Positions 26,069-35,035 of a stretch of DNA of 64,000 bases are shown one piece after another (the first letter of the stretch is position 1; each line of letters begins with the position of its first letter). The notes under the pieces were generated by a model. The model was not told the DNA's origin. It saw only the letters and a list, made by a program, of their open reading frames with translations, and did not search any database. This DNA is from Candidatus Gastranaerophilales bacterium Zag_111. Lineage in GTDB: Bacteria; Cyanobacteriota; Vampirovibrionia; Gastranaerophilales; Gastranaerophilaceae. The stretch covers positions 125,522 to 189,521 of the forward strand of contig MOYD01000061.1 in NCBI GenBank assembly GCA_001899395.1. Reading direction: 5' to 3'. The position numbers and the translations under genes were made by a program.

Positions 26069-29000
26069 GTGATTTTGTGATGTTTCTGTCAACCGAAATT
26101 ACGCTGTCAACAAGATTCCGTTTGATTGTTTTGAGTTTTTGAATTTTTTCTTCGACAGTATTTTTTGTGATAAGTCTGTATACAAATACTTTTTTGGTCT
26201 GTCCGATACGGTAAGCACGGTCAGTTGCCTGGTCTTCGACTGCCGGATTCCACCAAGGGTCGTAGTGGATTACGTAATCGGCGCCTGTAAGGTTCAAACC
26301 TGTTCCGCCGGCTTTCAGACTTATTAAGAAAATCGGTATTGTTGGATCTGTGTTAAACCTTTCCACCGCACCTTGACGGTCTTTAGTTTTACCGGTTAAG
26401 TATTCGTATTTGATACCGGATTTATCTAACCAGGCTTTGATTATGTCAAGCATATCGACAAATTGGCTAAATAGCAGAATTCTGTGACCTTCTGAAACGA
26501 TTTCTTCAAGCATTGCTTTAAGTTTTTCAAATTTACCTGATGAAATAACGTTTTTGACGTTGTTTTTATCGTAAAGCCGCGGGTGACAGCAGATTTGTCG
26601 CATTCTAAGCAGTGCTGAGAAAATTGATAATCTGCTCTTTTCAAGTCCGTTTTGTTCAATTGACTTAAACAGTTCTTCTTTTGTAGAGTCAAGAACTTGT
26701 AAGTAGAAATCTTTTTGGTCGTCTGTAAGTTCACAGTAAGCAATGTTTTCAACTTTGTCCGGCAAGTCTTTTGCAACATCACGTTTCATACGACGTAATA
26801 TGAACGGATAAATTTGGAGTTTAAGTCGTTTTTCAACGATTTTGTCCTGCCGTTCCATAATCGGGTTTACGTAGCGCGAATTAAAGTCAGCCATTGAGAA
26901 CAAAAAGCCCGGCATTAAAAAGTCAAATACAGACCATAATTCTTCAAGCTTGTTTTCTATCGGTGTACCGGATAGTGCCAGCTTGTGCTGAGATGTTAGC
27001 TGCTTAACTGCTTGTGCAGTTTGTGATGTAGCATTTTTGATGTTTTGCGATTCATCAAGTATTACATAGCGGAAATTGATGTCCTTCAACTTTGCAATAT
27101 CGCGTCGTAAAAGCGCGTAACTTGTAATGACAACATCATATTCCGGAATTTTTTTGAAAAACTGTTTGCGTTCTCCGCCTTGCAATTTTAGACAAGACAG
27201 TGTTGGCGCAAATTTTTGTATTTCAGCTTCCCAGTTGAAAACGACCGTGGTTGGCGCAATAACAAGGGTTGGCATTTGTCCGTCTTCTTCTTTTGCTTTT
27301 TGAAGAACTGTCAGTGCCTGCAAAGTTTTACCCAACCCCATATCGTCTGCCAAAATTCCGTTAAGCCCGTATTTGTACATAAACCAAAGCCAGCCAAACC
27401 CTTTGAGCTGATATTCACGGAATTCAGCGTTAATTCCTTCCGGCAAAGACAACTCTTCAACTGTTGAAAATGTTGACATCTGTTCCCAAAAGGTCTTAAA
27501 CCTGTCGCTCAAAATAAGTTCGACACCAAGGTTTTTAAGCTCATTTATTAAACCTGCGCGGTAAGTTTTAACGGTAAATCTGTTGTCAGGATTTCTGAAT
27601 ACATCAAACGAATTGAATGAACGCATCATTGAATAAATATTTTGCGCCGGATATTCAACAAAACCTAAACTTCTAATCCTTGCGTACTTTTCACCGCTTT
27701 GAATTGTATCGTAAATCTCATCAAAGTCAATGATTTCTTCTCCTGCTTGACCGTAAATGCTTATGTCAAAGCTGTCCGGTTGTTCATCAGAGAAGTCAAT
27801 TTTAGCACATAATTTGAACGGATTGTCCATTAATTTGAAGAAATTCATGTCATCTTTTTCTTCAAATTTCCAACCTTCGCCGGCTTGCTTGATGTAATAA
27901 TTATAAAAGTCAATTGCGTTTTCTTTTTCTAATGCTAAGTTGTTGGTTTGCATTGGCACAAATTTACAAGCCAAAAGCATTGCATATGCTTCGTTTTCGT
28001 GTTTGATATTTCGCTTAACCCAATAGATTATATCTTCATCCGGTTTTTTAACTGTAATATATTGAACTTTGTCTGTTGAAGATTTTGTGTATGGAACTCT
28101 TACCCCGTCATATTCAAAATCCAGTGATGCTTTTAACGATTGGTCGTAGTCAATTCCAAGAGTTACAACGTTAAGCGGCGGACGTTGTTCCAGCATTAGT
28201 TTTGAAATTTTTTCATCTACTACAACATCCATAACTTCTTGTAGTTTTGGTAAATCTTCATAGATAAACTTTCCGCCTTCTGAGTCTTTTAGGTCAGTAA
28301 ACGATGATTTAATAATATTTTGCGGGATATTTTGTATTGCAACACTAGTTGGGAAAATAATATTTTTATATCTTCCCCATTTTAAATGTCTTGAAAAATA
28401 TCGGACTTCTTCAAACGGGTAAACCTCGTCACTATCCGGACGCTGCCATTCTAAGGACAGTAGAAGCGTTCCGGCGGTGTTTGAGGTATTGACATATAAA
28501 ACGAGTTTCCACTCTTGGTCTGTAAATTTCAATCGCTCTTTGGTTTTTTCATCCAGTACTTCATCTGCTTTTGCTAACAGAGAAAACATCGAACCAAATT
28601 TTGAAATTGGAATGTCATACCAGCCGGCTTTTTTGTCCTGGCGTGAAATTTTCAGAAGCTGCTGGAATATCAAAACTTCGACTTTTTGAGAGTTGTTCAG
28701 TTCAAAATTTTTATCCTGCTTTTGCTGTTCAATCACGGCGCGCAAAATTGGTTCAATCTGTCTTACGACCTTGCCGTTTTCGCGTGAACGTACAAGAATG
28801 GAGAAGAAATTTGCCTTACGTTTCGGGTTAAAATGGAATATGAAATTCCCTTCCGGTTCTTCTTGCAAAGCTGTATTTTCATCCGGAAAATCAAAAGACT
28901 GTCCGAATTTTGTTTCAAGCCAATCTTCATAAGCGTGCGCATCAATTGCTTTCAGGGCAACGGCAACAGCGTGTTTACACCATTCTTCTTTTAACGGGCA

Positions 29001-29210
29001 GTTGCAGCGCGCTTCGACTTTGTTTTTCTTAAAGATTAAGTCCGTATTGTAATGCGCCTGAAAATTTCCCTTAACTTTTGCCATATAAAAGTTCTTTTCA
29101 GGATAATTATCAAACACCATATCTTTTGTATGGAGTTCGTAACCTCTGCGCCAACTGCCAGCACTTGCGTGTTCTTTTATAAACTTGTAATTAAATTCCG
29201 TTGAACTCAT
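26028..29210 (-). CDS. SWI2/SNF2-family helicase with SWIM zinc finger
   Basis: A 1060-residue protein. A SWIM zinc finger lies near residues 68-82 (CNCPLKEEWCKH). A long region of unknown fold follows. The SNF2 ATPase begins near 605: Walker A DDMGLGKT (about 617-624), motif II DESQ near 720, motif III ALSGTPIEN. The helicase C lobe follows, with LLFSQFVDMLDII and the motif V/VI pair LKAGGTGLNLTGAD and DRAYRIGQT. Bacterial SNF2 enzymes of this size are DNA translocases acting on transcription or repair complexes. A clear SD is lacking. The gene stands alone. Confidence 0.93.
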   Translation of the reverse strand: MSSTEFNYKFIKEHASAGSWRRGYELHTKDMVFDNYPEKNFYMAKVKGNFQAHYNTDLIFKKNKVEARCNCPLKEEWCKHAVAVALKAIDAHAYEDWLETKFGQSFDFPDENTALQEEPEGNFIFHFNPKRKANFFSILVRSRENGKVVRQIEPILRAVIEQQKQDKNFELNNSQKVEVLIFQQLLKISRQDKKAGWYDIPISKFGSMFSLLAKADEVLDEKTKERLKFTDQEWKLVLYVNTSNTAGTLLLSLEWQRPDSDEVYPFEEVRYFSRHLKWGRYKNIIFPTSVAIQNIPQNIIKSSFTDLKDSEGGKFIYEDLPKLQEVMDVVVDEKISKLMLEQRPPLNVVTLGIDYDQSLKASLDFEYDGVRVPYTKSSTDKVQYITVKKPDEDIIYWVKRNIKHENEAYAMLLACKFVPMQTNNLALEKENAIDFYNYYIKQAGEGWKFEEKDDMNFFKLMDNPFKLCAKIDFSDEQPDSFDISIYGQAGEEIIDFDEIYDTIQSGEKYARIRSLGFVEYPAQNIYSMMRSFNSFDVFRNPDNRFTVKTYRAGLINELKNLGVELILSDRFKTFWEQMSTFSTVEELSLPEGINAEFREYQLKGFGWLWFMYKYGLNGILADDMGLGKTLQALTVLQKAKEEDGQMPTLVIAPTTVVFNWEAEIQKFAPTLSCLKLQGGERKQFFKKIPEYDVVITSYALLRRDIAKLKDINFRYVILDESQNIKNATSQTAQAVKQLTSQHKLALSGTPIENKLEELWSVFDFLMPGFLFSMADFNSRYVNPIMERQDKIVEKRLKLQIYPFILRRMKRDVAKDLPDKVENIAYCELTDDQKDFYLQVLDSTKEELFKSIEQNGLEKSRLSIFSALLRMRQICCHPRLYDKNNVKNVISSGKFEKLKAMLEEIVSEGHRILLFSQFVDMLDIIKAWLDKSGIKYEYLTGKTKDRQGAVERFNTDPTIPIFLISLKAGGTGLNLTGADYVIHYDPWWNPAVEDQATDRAYRIGQTKKVFVYRLITKNTVEEKIQKLKTIKRNLVDSVISVDRNITKSLTMDDIREIFSVD

Positions 29211-29436
29211 CTAAGCCTGAGTATATCTCTTTCCTTTTAAGGGATAACTTTCATATAGACTTCAATTCTATAAACCCTTAACTACAATTAAAATTATACA
29301 ATACAAAAAATAAAAAACAAGTAGTGTGGTAAATATTTTTTTATTCAAAATAATTAAATAAAAGTTAATTTACAATGACTTTCAAGAAAATAACGTTAAA
29401 ATAAAAATATAGAAAATATGAATGGAGTTGATGTAT

Positions 29437-32034
29437 ATGTTAGATTTTGACAAATTCACAAACTATTCGCAAGAAGTTCTTGCAAGTGCAAGTAATTTAA
29501 TGGCTTCTTACAACAATTCTCAAATGGAGCCTGAGCATATTATGCTTGCCATGATTAAAGACAAAAGGATAATAAAAGACTACCTTACAGAGTTGAAGTT
29601 GTTGAACCAGAATTTTATCAACAATATTGTCTCAAGAGTTGAGAATTTCCCTAAAATCTCCGGTGCAATAAATCCGCAGGGACTTTATCTTTCAAATGAT
29701 ACAAGAAGACTGTTAGAGCTTGCAATCAATGAAAGCAGCGCACTGAAAGATGAGTATGTTGGTATTGAAGCAATACTTTTGGCAATGACAAAACTCGATA
29801 ACAGCAGCATAAAAAATTTATTAGAGCAGTTTAATGTTAATTCAAATTCGATTTTAAATGTAATGAAAAAAATCAGAGGTAATAAAAAAGTGGACACAAA
29901 AAACGCAGAAGAAAATATGAAAGCTTTGGAGAAATATTCAACTGACTTAACAGAACTTGCGCGCAAGGGGAAACTTGACCCGGTAATTGGCAGGGATGAA
30001 GAAGTCAGACGAATTATCCAGGTTTTAAACAGAAGAACAAAAAACAATCCGGTTTTAATAGGGGAGCCGGGAGTTGGTAAAACCGCGATAGTCGAAGGGC
30101 TGGCACAGCGAATTGTACGGGGAGATGTCCCGGAAAGCTTAAAAGACGTCAAATTGATTTCGCTTGACTTAGGTGCGATAGTTGCGGGTGCAAAATTCAG
30201 AGGTGAATTTGAAGAACGGCTTAAAGCTGTTTTAAAAGAAGTTGAAGACTCAAACGGCGAAATAGTAATGTTTATTGATGAACTTCATCTGGTAGTTGGC
30301 GCCGGTTCAACCGAAGGCTCAATGGACGCCGGAAACCTTTTAAAACCAATGCTTGCGCGTGGCGTTTTACGTACAATCGGTGCAACAACAATTAATGAGT
30401 ACCGTAAATATATTGAAAAAGACCCGGCGTTGGAACGTCGTTTTCAGCCGGTTATGGTTACAGAGCCTTCTGTTGAAGATACCATAAGTATTTTAAGAGG
30501 TTTGAAAGAAAAATACGAAGTTCACCACGGAGTAAGAATTTTAGACAGCGCAATAATTGAAGCTGCAAAACTTTCAGACAGATATATCACAGATAGATTT
30601 TTACCGGATAAAGCAATTGACTTGATTGATGAAGCGGCAAGCTCATTAAGAATTGAAATTGACTCAATGCCGGAAGAAATTGACTCAATGTTAAGGCAAA
30701 AAATCCAACTGGAAATCGAGCGGGAAGCCTTGAAAAAAGAAGAAAGCGACGAAGCGCGTGCAAAAGTTGAAGACATTACCCGCCAGGTCAAAGTTCTGGA
30801 AGATAAAATCAGCGAAATGAAAGCTCAATGGGAAAAAGAAAAAGCGTCTATTACATCGGAAGCTGATATAAAAGATGAAATCAACAGAGTAAAAGTTCAA
30901 ATTGAAGAAGCTGAAAGAAATACAGACCTTCAACTGGCAGCAGAACTCAAATACGGCAAACTTTTGGAATTGGAAAAACAACTTAAAGCCTGCCAGAATA
31001 AAGAACATACAGAAAATAAATTTCTAAAAGAAGAAATCGACGGTTCTGATATTGCGGAAGTTGTCTCAAAATGGACTGGAATTCCGGTTACAAAACTGGT
31101 TGAATCAGAAATGCAAAAACTTTTGAAAATGGAAGATATTTTGCATAAACGGCTTGTTGGGCAAGATGAAGCGGTTGATACCGTATCTGATGCTATTCGT
31201 CGTGCACGCTCCGGTTTAAAAGACCCTAAACGCCCTATTGGAACGTTTTTATTTTTGGGACCAACCGGTGTTGGTAAAACTGAGCTTGCAAAATCGCTTG
31301 CAGAATTCATGTTTAATGATGAAGATGCGCTTATTCGTATAGATATGTCCGAATATATGGAAAAACATAATGTTGCAAGACTTGTCGGAGCGCCTCCGGG
31401 ATACGTTGGTTACGAAGAAGGCGGACAGTTGACAGAAGCTGTCAGAAGAAAACCTTATTCTGTCGTGTTGTTTGATGAGATTGAAAAAGCACATCCGGAT
31501 GTGTTTAACATAATGCTGCAAATCTTTGATGACGGACGTTTGACAGATTCAAAGGGTCGAACAATTGATTTTAAAAATACGTTAATTATTATGACAAGTA
31601 ACATCGGTTCGGATATTATCCTTGAAAACACGCTTAATGCAATGCTTTCGCCTGAACAGTATAACGATACAAAAGAAAGTGTTCTTGCTGTATTAAGACA
31701 GCATTTCAAACCGGAATTCCTGAACAGGATTGATGAAACAATTTTCTTCAAGGCATTGAATTTGCAGCAGTTGAGTAAGATTGTGGATATCCAGATGGAT
31801 TACCTGCGTGACCTTCTAAAAGAGCAAGAACTTGAATTCACAATTACAGATGAAGCTAAAGAATTCCTTGCTACACAAGGATTTAATCCGGTTTATGGTG
31901 CTCGCCCGCTAAAACGAGTAATCAGACAAATGGTAGAAAATCCGTTGTCAAAACTGATTTTGGCTCAAAATTTCAAAAAAGGTGACACGATAAAAATCGA
32001 ACTTGACGATGATAAGTTAAAATTTCTCAGTTAA
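29437..32034 (+). CDS. clpB: ATP-dependent protein disaggregase ClpB
   Basis: An 865-residue Hsp100 chaperone that, with DnaK, extracts proteins from aggregates. The Clp N-domain repeats span about 1-140. NBD1 has Walker A GEPGVGKT (about 208-215) and [13 protein letters not shown] long coiled-coil middle domain (about 400-535) distinguishes ClpB from ClpC/ClpA. NBD2 has GPTGVGKT (about 607-614) and [13 protein letters not shown]. The start is ATG 29437 with GGAG upstream; two earlier in-frame ATGs exist. No CIRCE element is seen upstream. Its end overlaps the convergent XRE gene by 18 nt. Confidence 0.95.
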   Translation: MLDFDKFTNYSQEVLASASNLMASYNNSQMEPEHIMLAMIKDKRIIKDYLTELKLLNQNFINNIVSRVENFPKISGAINPQGLYLSNDTRRLLELAINESSALKDEYVGIEAILLAMTKLDNSSIKNLLEQFNVNSNSILNVMKKIRGNKKVDTKNAEENMKALEKYSTDLTELARKGKLDPVIGRDEEVRRIIQVLNRRTKNNPVLIGEPGVGKTAIVEGLAQRIVRGDVPESLKDVKLISLDLGAIVAGAKFRGEFEERLKAVLKEVEDSNGEIVMFIDELHLVVGAGSTEGSMDAGNLLKPMLARGVLRTIGATTINEYRKYIEKDPALERRFQPVMVTEPSVEDTISILRGLKEKYEVHHGVRILDSAIIEAAKLSDRYITDRFLPDKAIDLIDEAASSLRIEIDSMPEEIDSMLRQKIQLEIEREALKKEESDEARAKVEDITRQVKVLEDKISEMKAQWEKEKASITSEADIKDEINRVKVQIEEAERNTDLQLAAELKYGKLLELEKQLKACQNKEHTENKFLKEEIDGSDIAEVVSKWTGIPVTKLVESEMQKLLKMEDILHKRLVGQDEAVDTVSDAIRRARSGLKDPKRPIGTFLFLGPTGVGKTELAKSLAEFMFNDEDALIRIDMSEYMEKHNVARLVGAPPGYVGYEEGGQLTEAVRRKPYSVVLFDEIEKAHPDVFNIMLQIFDDGRLTDSKGRTIDFKNTLIIMTSNIGSDIILENTLNAMLSPEQYNDTKESVLAVLRQHFKPEFLNRIDETIFFKALNLQQLSKIVDIQMDYLRDLLKEQELEFTITDEAKEFLATQGFNPVYGARPLKRVIRQMVENPLSKLILAQNFKKGDTIKIELDDDKLKFLS

Positions 32035-32238
32035 TAAATCGTCTAAAGACATATTATAAAATTTTGCAAAGCGGTACGCATTGGTTAAAGAAACTTTATG
32101 CTTGCCGCTTTCAACATTGGAAATGTAAACAGAACTAAATTCAAGCTTTTCTGCTACATTTTCCTGTGATATCCCAAGTTTTAACCGTGCAATTTTGAGA
32201 TTAAACCCAAACGTTTTTAAAAGTTTTTCATCATTCAT
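32017..32238 (-). CDS. Small XRE-family transcriptional regulator
   Basis: A 73-residue protein, essentially a bare XRE domain (FNLKIARLKLGISQENVAEK, VYISNVESGKHKVSL). It is divergent from the prepilin at 32322, giving the third XRE/prepilin pair in the window. No SD precedes ATG 32238; a TATAAA sequence lies about 8 nt upstream, so a very short or absent leader is likely. An inverted repeat, ATAGTTTA...TAAACTAT, spans the intergenic region and begins at this start codon. The 3' end overlaps clpB by 18 nt. Confidence 0.85.
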   Translation of the reverse strand: MNDEKLLKTFGFNLKIARLKLGISQENVAEKLEFSSVYISNVESGKHKVSLTNAYRFAKFYNMSLDDLLTEKF

Positions 32239-32301
32239 AGTTTAAATTTATATTCTTGACTTTATAAATTCCATAATTTATAATATAAAAACATAAACTA
32301 T
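32237..32301. promoter_or_regulatory. Candidate operator: inverted repeat flanking the prepilin promoter
   Basis: ATAGTTTA (32237-32244) and TAAACTAT (32294-32301) form a perfect 8-bp inverted repeat. The arms bracket the prepilin -35/-10 (32256-32284) and the XRE gene's own upstream region. Regulator binding at both arms could silence both genes. Confidence 0.4.
32256..32284 (+). promoter_or_regulatory. Sigma-70 promoter of the prepilin at 32322
   Basis: TTGACT and a perfect TATAAT are separated by exactly 17 nt; start near 32291. Confidence 0.7.
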
Positions 32302-32321
32302 AGATTAAGAAAGGATAAGTC

Positions 32322-32960
32322 ATGAAGTCAGGTTTTACTCTTGCAGAAACTCTTATTACACTTGGAATTATTGGTATAGTGGCGGCTTTGACAATTCCGA
32401 TACTTGCTGCCCGAATAGGTGAAAAACGAACAGTATCTCAACTTCGTGAGACGTATTCAATTCTTAGCCAGGCGCTAAAACTTGCACAAGAAGAGTATGG
32501 AGAGGTGGCAAATTGGGGCATGACAGGATTGAACGCTGAAAGTGCAACGCTTATTGCAAATAATTTTAAACCTTTTTTAAAAGTAGCAGTGGATTGTGGC
32601 GTAGATGATACAAATAACCATTGTTCTGCAAGTTCATACACATACAAAAACAGTTCTAATACCATTCGATATGATAATGCCGCTTTTAAGTATAAAATCT
32701 TACTTATGAACGGTTCTTCTGTATTTTTTAATCCTGTAGGAAGTAGCAAGTTACAAATAAATATAGATGTCAATGGTATTGCAAAACCAAACATTATCGG
32801 CAAAGACGTCTTTCTTTTTTATTATGATGAAAATGGACTATTTCCGATGGGTTCAAAAAATTCCTTATATCCATATGAAACCTCTTGTCTCCCTAAAAAC
32901 TCAAACGGAACAGGCTGTGCATACTATGTGTTGACGTATGAGAATATGGATTATCTATAA
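32322..32960 (+). CDS. Type IV prepilin-like protein, stably in frame (group B)
   Basis: A 212-residue protein with an unusually short leader, MKSG, directly followed by FTLAETLITLGIIGIVAA; Gly is at -1 and Glu at +5. The globular domain has Cys residues (VDCGVDDTNNHC, TSCLPK, GCAYYV) and ends TYENMDYL. It is paralogous to the frame-disrupted gene at 33016, which ends TYGNMDYLHK and shares the KVAVDCG and ISQ/LTQ...LK layout. SD AAAGGA lies just upstream. Divergent XRE gene at 32238. Likely a minor pilin or pseudopilin. Confidence 0.85.
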   Translation: MKSGFTLAETLITLGIIGIVAALTIPILAARIGEKRTVSQLRETYSILSQALKLAQEEYGEVANWGMTGLNAESATLIANNFKPFLKVAVDCGVDDTNNHCSASSYTYKNSSNTIRYDNAAFKYKILLMNGSSVFFNPVGSSKLQINIDVNGIAKPNIIGKDVFLFYYDENGLFPMGSKNSLYPYETSCLPKNSNGTGCAYYVLTYENMDYL

Positions 32961-32965
32961 CCATC

Positions 32966-32993
32966 TTGACAAGTCTGAAAAATTTGCTATAAT
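32966..32993 (+). promoter_or_regulatory. Sigma-70 promoter of the poly-G prepilin at 33016
   Basis: Consensus TTGACA and TATAAT are spaced by 16 nt. SD AAGGAG at 33002-33007 is 8 nt from the ATG. The whole stretch closely matches that at 34201-34249. Confidence 0.8.
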
Positions 32994-33015
32994 AAACTAA
33001 AAAGGAGAGAGAAGT

Positions 33016-33724
33016 ATGCTGAAATTCAACTATATTAAGAAAAACGGGGGGGGGGGTACCGTTAAAGCTCTCCAGTAAAGGTTTTTGCGCATTCACTCTT
33101 GCCGAAGTTTTGATTACCCTTGGCGTAATCGGCGTTGTCGCCGCAATGACTATTCCAACACTCATGGCAAAGTATTATGAGCATAAAACAGTCACAACGT
33201 TGAAAGAAACTTTTTCAATTTTAACTCAAAGTGCAAAATTACTTGATGAAATGGATGAGGGGAAACCTGAAGAATGGGGAATTACCGGTAGTGATGAACA
33301 ATCTGCTGAGATTATCGGTAATAAATTTAAAAAAGTTTTAAAAGTTGCTGTAGATTGTGGGATTTCAAACGAGAAAAAATGTATTGCTGAGAGTTATGAT
33401 TATTTAGATAATAGAACTCCGGTTGACTATACTTCTTCTGACCCAAATTATAAACTCGTGTTATTAAACGGAGGCACTATAATGTTTTTTGGCTTGCCTG
33501 CACCTAGAATTGTGAAAGTCCTTGTTGATACAAACGGTTCAGCACCGCCTAATTGTTGGGGAAGAGACTTGTTTGAAATAGATTATATGTCCGACAAAAG
33601 TGGTTTTTTTCTTGACGGAGACAAAAACGCCGGAACCAACTCTCATAGTTTATGTGCAACGGTTGGATGGGGGTGTGCGAGCTACGTTGTTACATACGGT
33701 AATATGGATTACCTGCATAAATAG
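33016..33724 (+). CDS. Poly-G phase-variable prepilin gene, out of frame here (group B)
   Basis: From ATG 33016 the opening MLKFNYIKKN runs into 11 G and, as sequenced, stops at 33076-33078 after 20 codons. The prepilin frame is one base off. With 10 G the gene reads through as 235 residues: GGGVPLKLSSKG, FCAFTLAEVLITLGVIGVVAA, then a globular domain with VDCG, a later Cys pair and the ending TYGNMDYLHK. A TTG at 33110 could start in frame but would lose half the prepilin signal. Twelve G also terminates early. It is paralogous to 32322. Strong promoter and SD argue against an ordinary pseudogene. The last 16 nt overlap the convergent gene. Confidence 0.8.
33046..33056 (+). repeat. Homopolymeric G-run, 11 nt (switch tract)
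   Basis: Eleven consecutive G in codons 11-14. Reading is open to the prepilin body only at 10 or 13 G. It is one of three G-runs in the window, all of length 11 and all at the same codon position. Confidence 0.9.
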
Positions 33725-34161
33725 TTAGGTGGTGTAATCCCGTTTTTGATAAGTATTTTGTCAAAGATTTTTGTTTCAACGCTTGGTTTGCAAAACATAA
33801 CAGACTTGTTCAATTCGCCGTCTTTGTATTTTTCGTAAAAATGCAGTTCGCCGCTGAAAAAAGTTCCTAAAAATGCCGCAATTATTAACACAGAAGCTGC
33901 CGATGTGATTTTGTCAACGGTGTTTTTATTATGGGATAGCCATTGATATACTGAAATAGGTACAATGACAACTACTGTCAAAAGCGCAATAATCCTATCC
34001 ATAATCATCATAAAATATGTGTAAGTTTCACCCGGCGGCTGGCGCATGATAATATCAAGCTTGTTTGCCGTAAGTATTAAAAATGTTGCTCCGCTTATTA
34101 TAAACAGTGCAATCACAGTGAAGATTAACACATTTATATAAGTTTTTGATTCAGGATTCAT
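33709..34161 (-). CDS. Small inner-membrane protein, unknown
   Basis: A 150-residue protein with three predicted hydrophobic helices: about residues 10-30 (INVLIFTVIALFIISGATFL), 55-75 (IIALLTVVVIVPISVY) and 85-105 (ASVLIIAAFLGTFF). A polar C-terminal tail ends in Cys-Arg. No family motif is recognisable. It lies between the two poly-G prepilins, convergent with the first (16-nt overlap) and divergent from the second. A role in the pilin locus is possible only by position. Confidence 0.65.
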   Translation of the reverse strand: MNPESKTYINVLIFTVIALFIISGATFLILTANKLDIIMRQPPGETYTYFMMIMDRIIALLTVVVIVPISVYQWLSHNKNTVDKITSAASVLIIAAFLGTFFSGELHFYEKYKDGELNKSVMFCKPSVETKIFDKILIKNGITPPNYLCR

Positions 34162-34200
34162 AACGTGATTTTACAATAATATGACAAGTTAATCAAGTCC

Positions 34201-34228
34201 TTGACAAACTTGAAAAATTTGCTACAAT
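34201..34228 (+). promoter_or_regulatory. Sigma-70 promoter of the poly-G prepilin at 34250
   Basis: TTGACA and TACAAT, 16 nt apart. SD AAGGAG at 34236-34241 is 8 nt from ATG, as in the copy at 33016. Confidence 0.8.
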
Positions 34229-34249
34229 AAAGTAAAAGGAGAGTGAAGT

Positions 34250-35024
34250 ATGCTGAAATTCAACTATATTAAGAAAAACGGGGGGGGGGGCACCGTTAAA
34301 GCTCTCCAATAGCGGCTTTTGCGCATTTACGCTTGCGGAAGTCCTTATTACACTTGGCATAATCGGCGTTGTTGCCACGATTACTATTCCGGGTCTTATT
34401 ACAACTTACAAGGCTAATCAATTAAGAGCACAATTTTTAGAGCAGTATTCAACTATCCAGCAGGTTTTTAAGCAAATGGAAGCAGATGATGTGTCGCTTA
34501 ATCCGGCTGATTATAAACCTTCAACTTTAGGAAAGTTCTACCTGACCTTTATGAAATATCTGCAAGCTCCGTTTGATTGCGGTGCAAGTGTATCTGGCAA
34601 CAGCAGCGCAATCAAAAAAATATTACCTTGCTATGATTCGACTGCTTCTTCAACAATGGAACCTTATCAGACATTACATGGGACAAACGTACCTTATTCA
34701 TATTTGGATGATGGACAGATTGCGTTGCAGGATGGTACATTGCTTCTGTTTGAGAATAATTCTTCAGCAAACATTGACTATGTATGGATACATGTGGACT
34801 TAAACGGATATAACAGACCGCCAAACCGTTGGGGCTATGACTTGTTTACATTTGAATTTTTAGACGGCGAACTTCGCACAATGGGCGATAAAGAGACAAA
34901 ATACAATGATATAGATAAATATTGCAGCTTGAAATCAACACAGGCTCTAAACGGTATTGCCTGTGCTTATCGTGCAAAAACAGAGAGTGACTATTTTAAA
35001 TGGGCAATAAAGAATTTAAAATAG
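34250..35024 (+). CDS. Poly-G phase-variable prepilin gene, out of frame here (group A)
   Basis: The first 30 nt are identical to those at 33016, followed by 11 G. As sequenced, translation stops at 34310-34312 after 20 codons. With 10 G the frame opens to 257 residues: GGGAPLKLSNSG, FCAFTLAEVLITLGIIG, then a globular domain with FDCG, LPCYD and IACAYR cysteines and FLDGELRTMGDKET. This body is a close paralog of the stable gene at 11271 (shared MEADDVSL, LNGY, YDLFTF, ALNGIACA). Downstream codons show no decay (no internal stops), which favours a contingency gene over a relic. Divergent from the small membrane protein at 34161. Confidence 0.8.
34280..34290 (+). repeat. Homopolymeric G-run, 11 nt (switch tract)
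   Basis: Eleven G at the same codon position as the run at 33046. The in-frame state needs 10 or 13 G. The flanks AAAAAC and CACCGTTAAAGCTCTCC match the other copies. Confidence 0.9.
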
Positions 35025-35035
35025 CAGTGTACATA

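Noticed and set aside
29211-29436. CIRCE or other heat-shock operator upstream of clpB
   Set aside because: No TTAGCACTC-type inverted repeat is present; only AT-rich sequence with a weak TAAAAT box near 29396.
33110-33724. Prepilin gene starting at TTG 33110 as a normal, unswitched gene
   Set aside because: It would remove the leader and the first half of the prepilin signal, has no SD, and ignores the perfect promoter, SD and ATG at 33016 that fit the frame once one G is removed.
33016-35024. Two adjacent prepilin pseudogenes from simple decay
   Set aside because: Bodies have no other stops or frameshifts, and three unlinked copies share the same G-run and the same off state; decay would not produce this pattern. 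Sequencing error in G-runs stays possible and needs reads.
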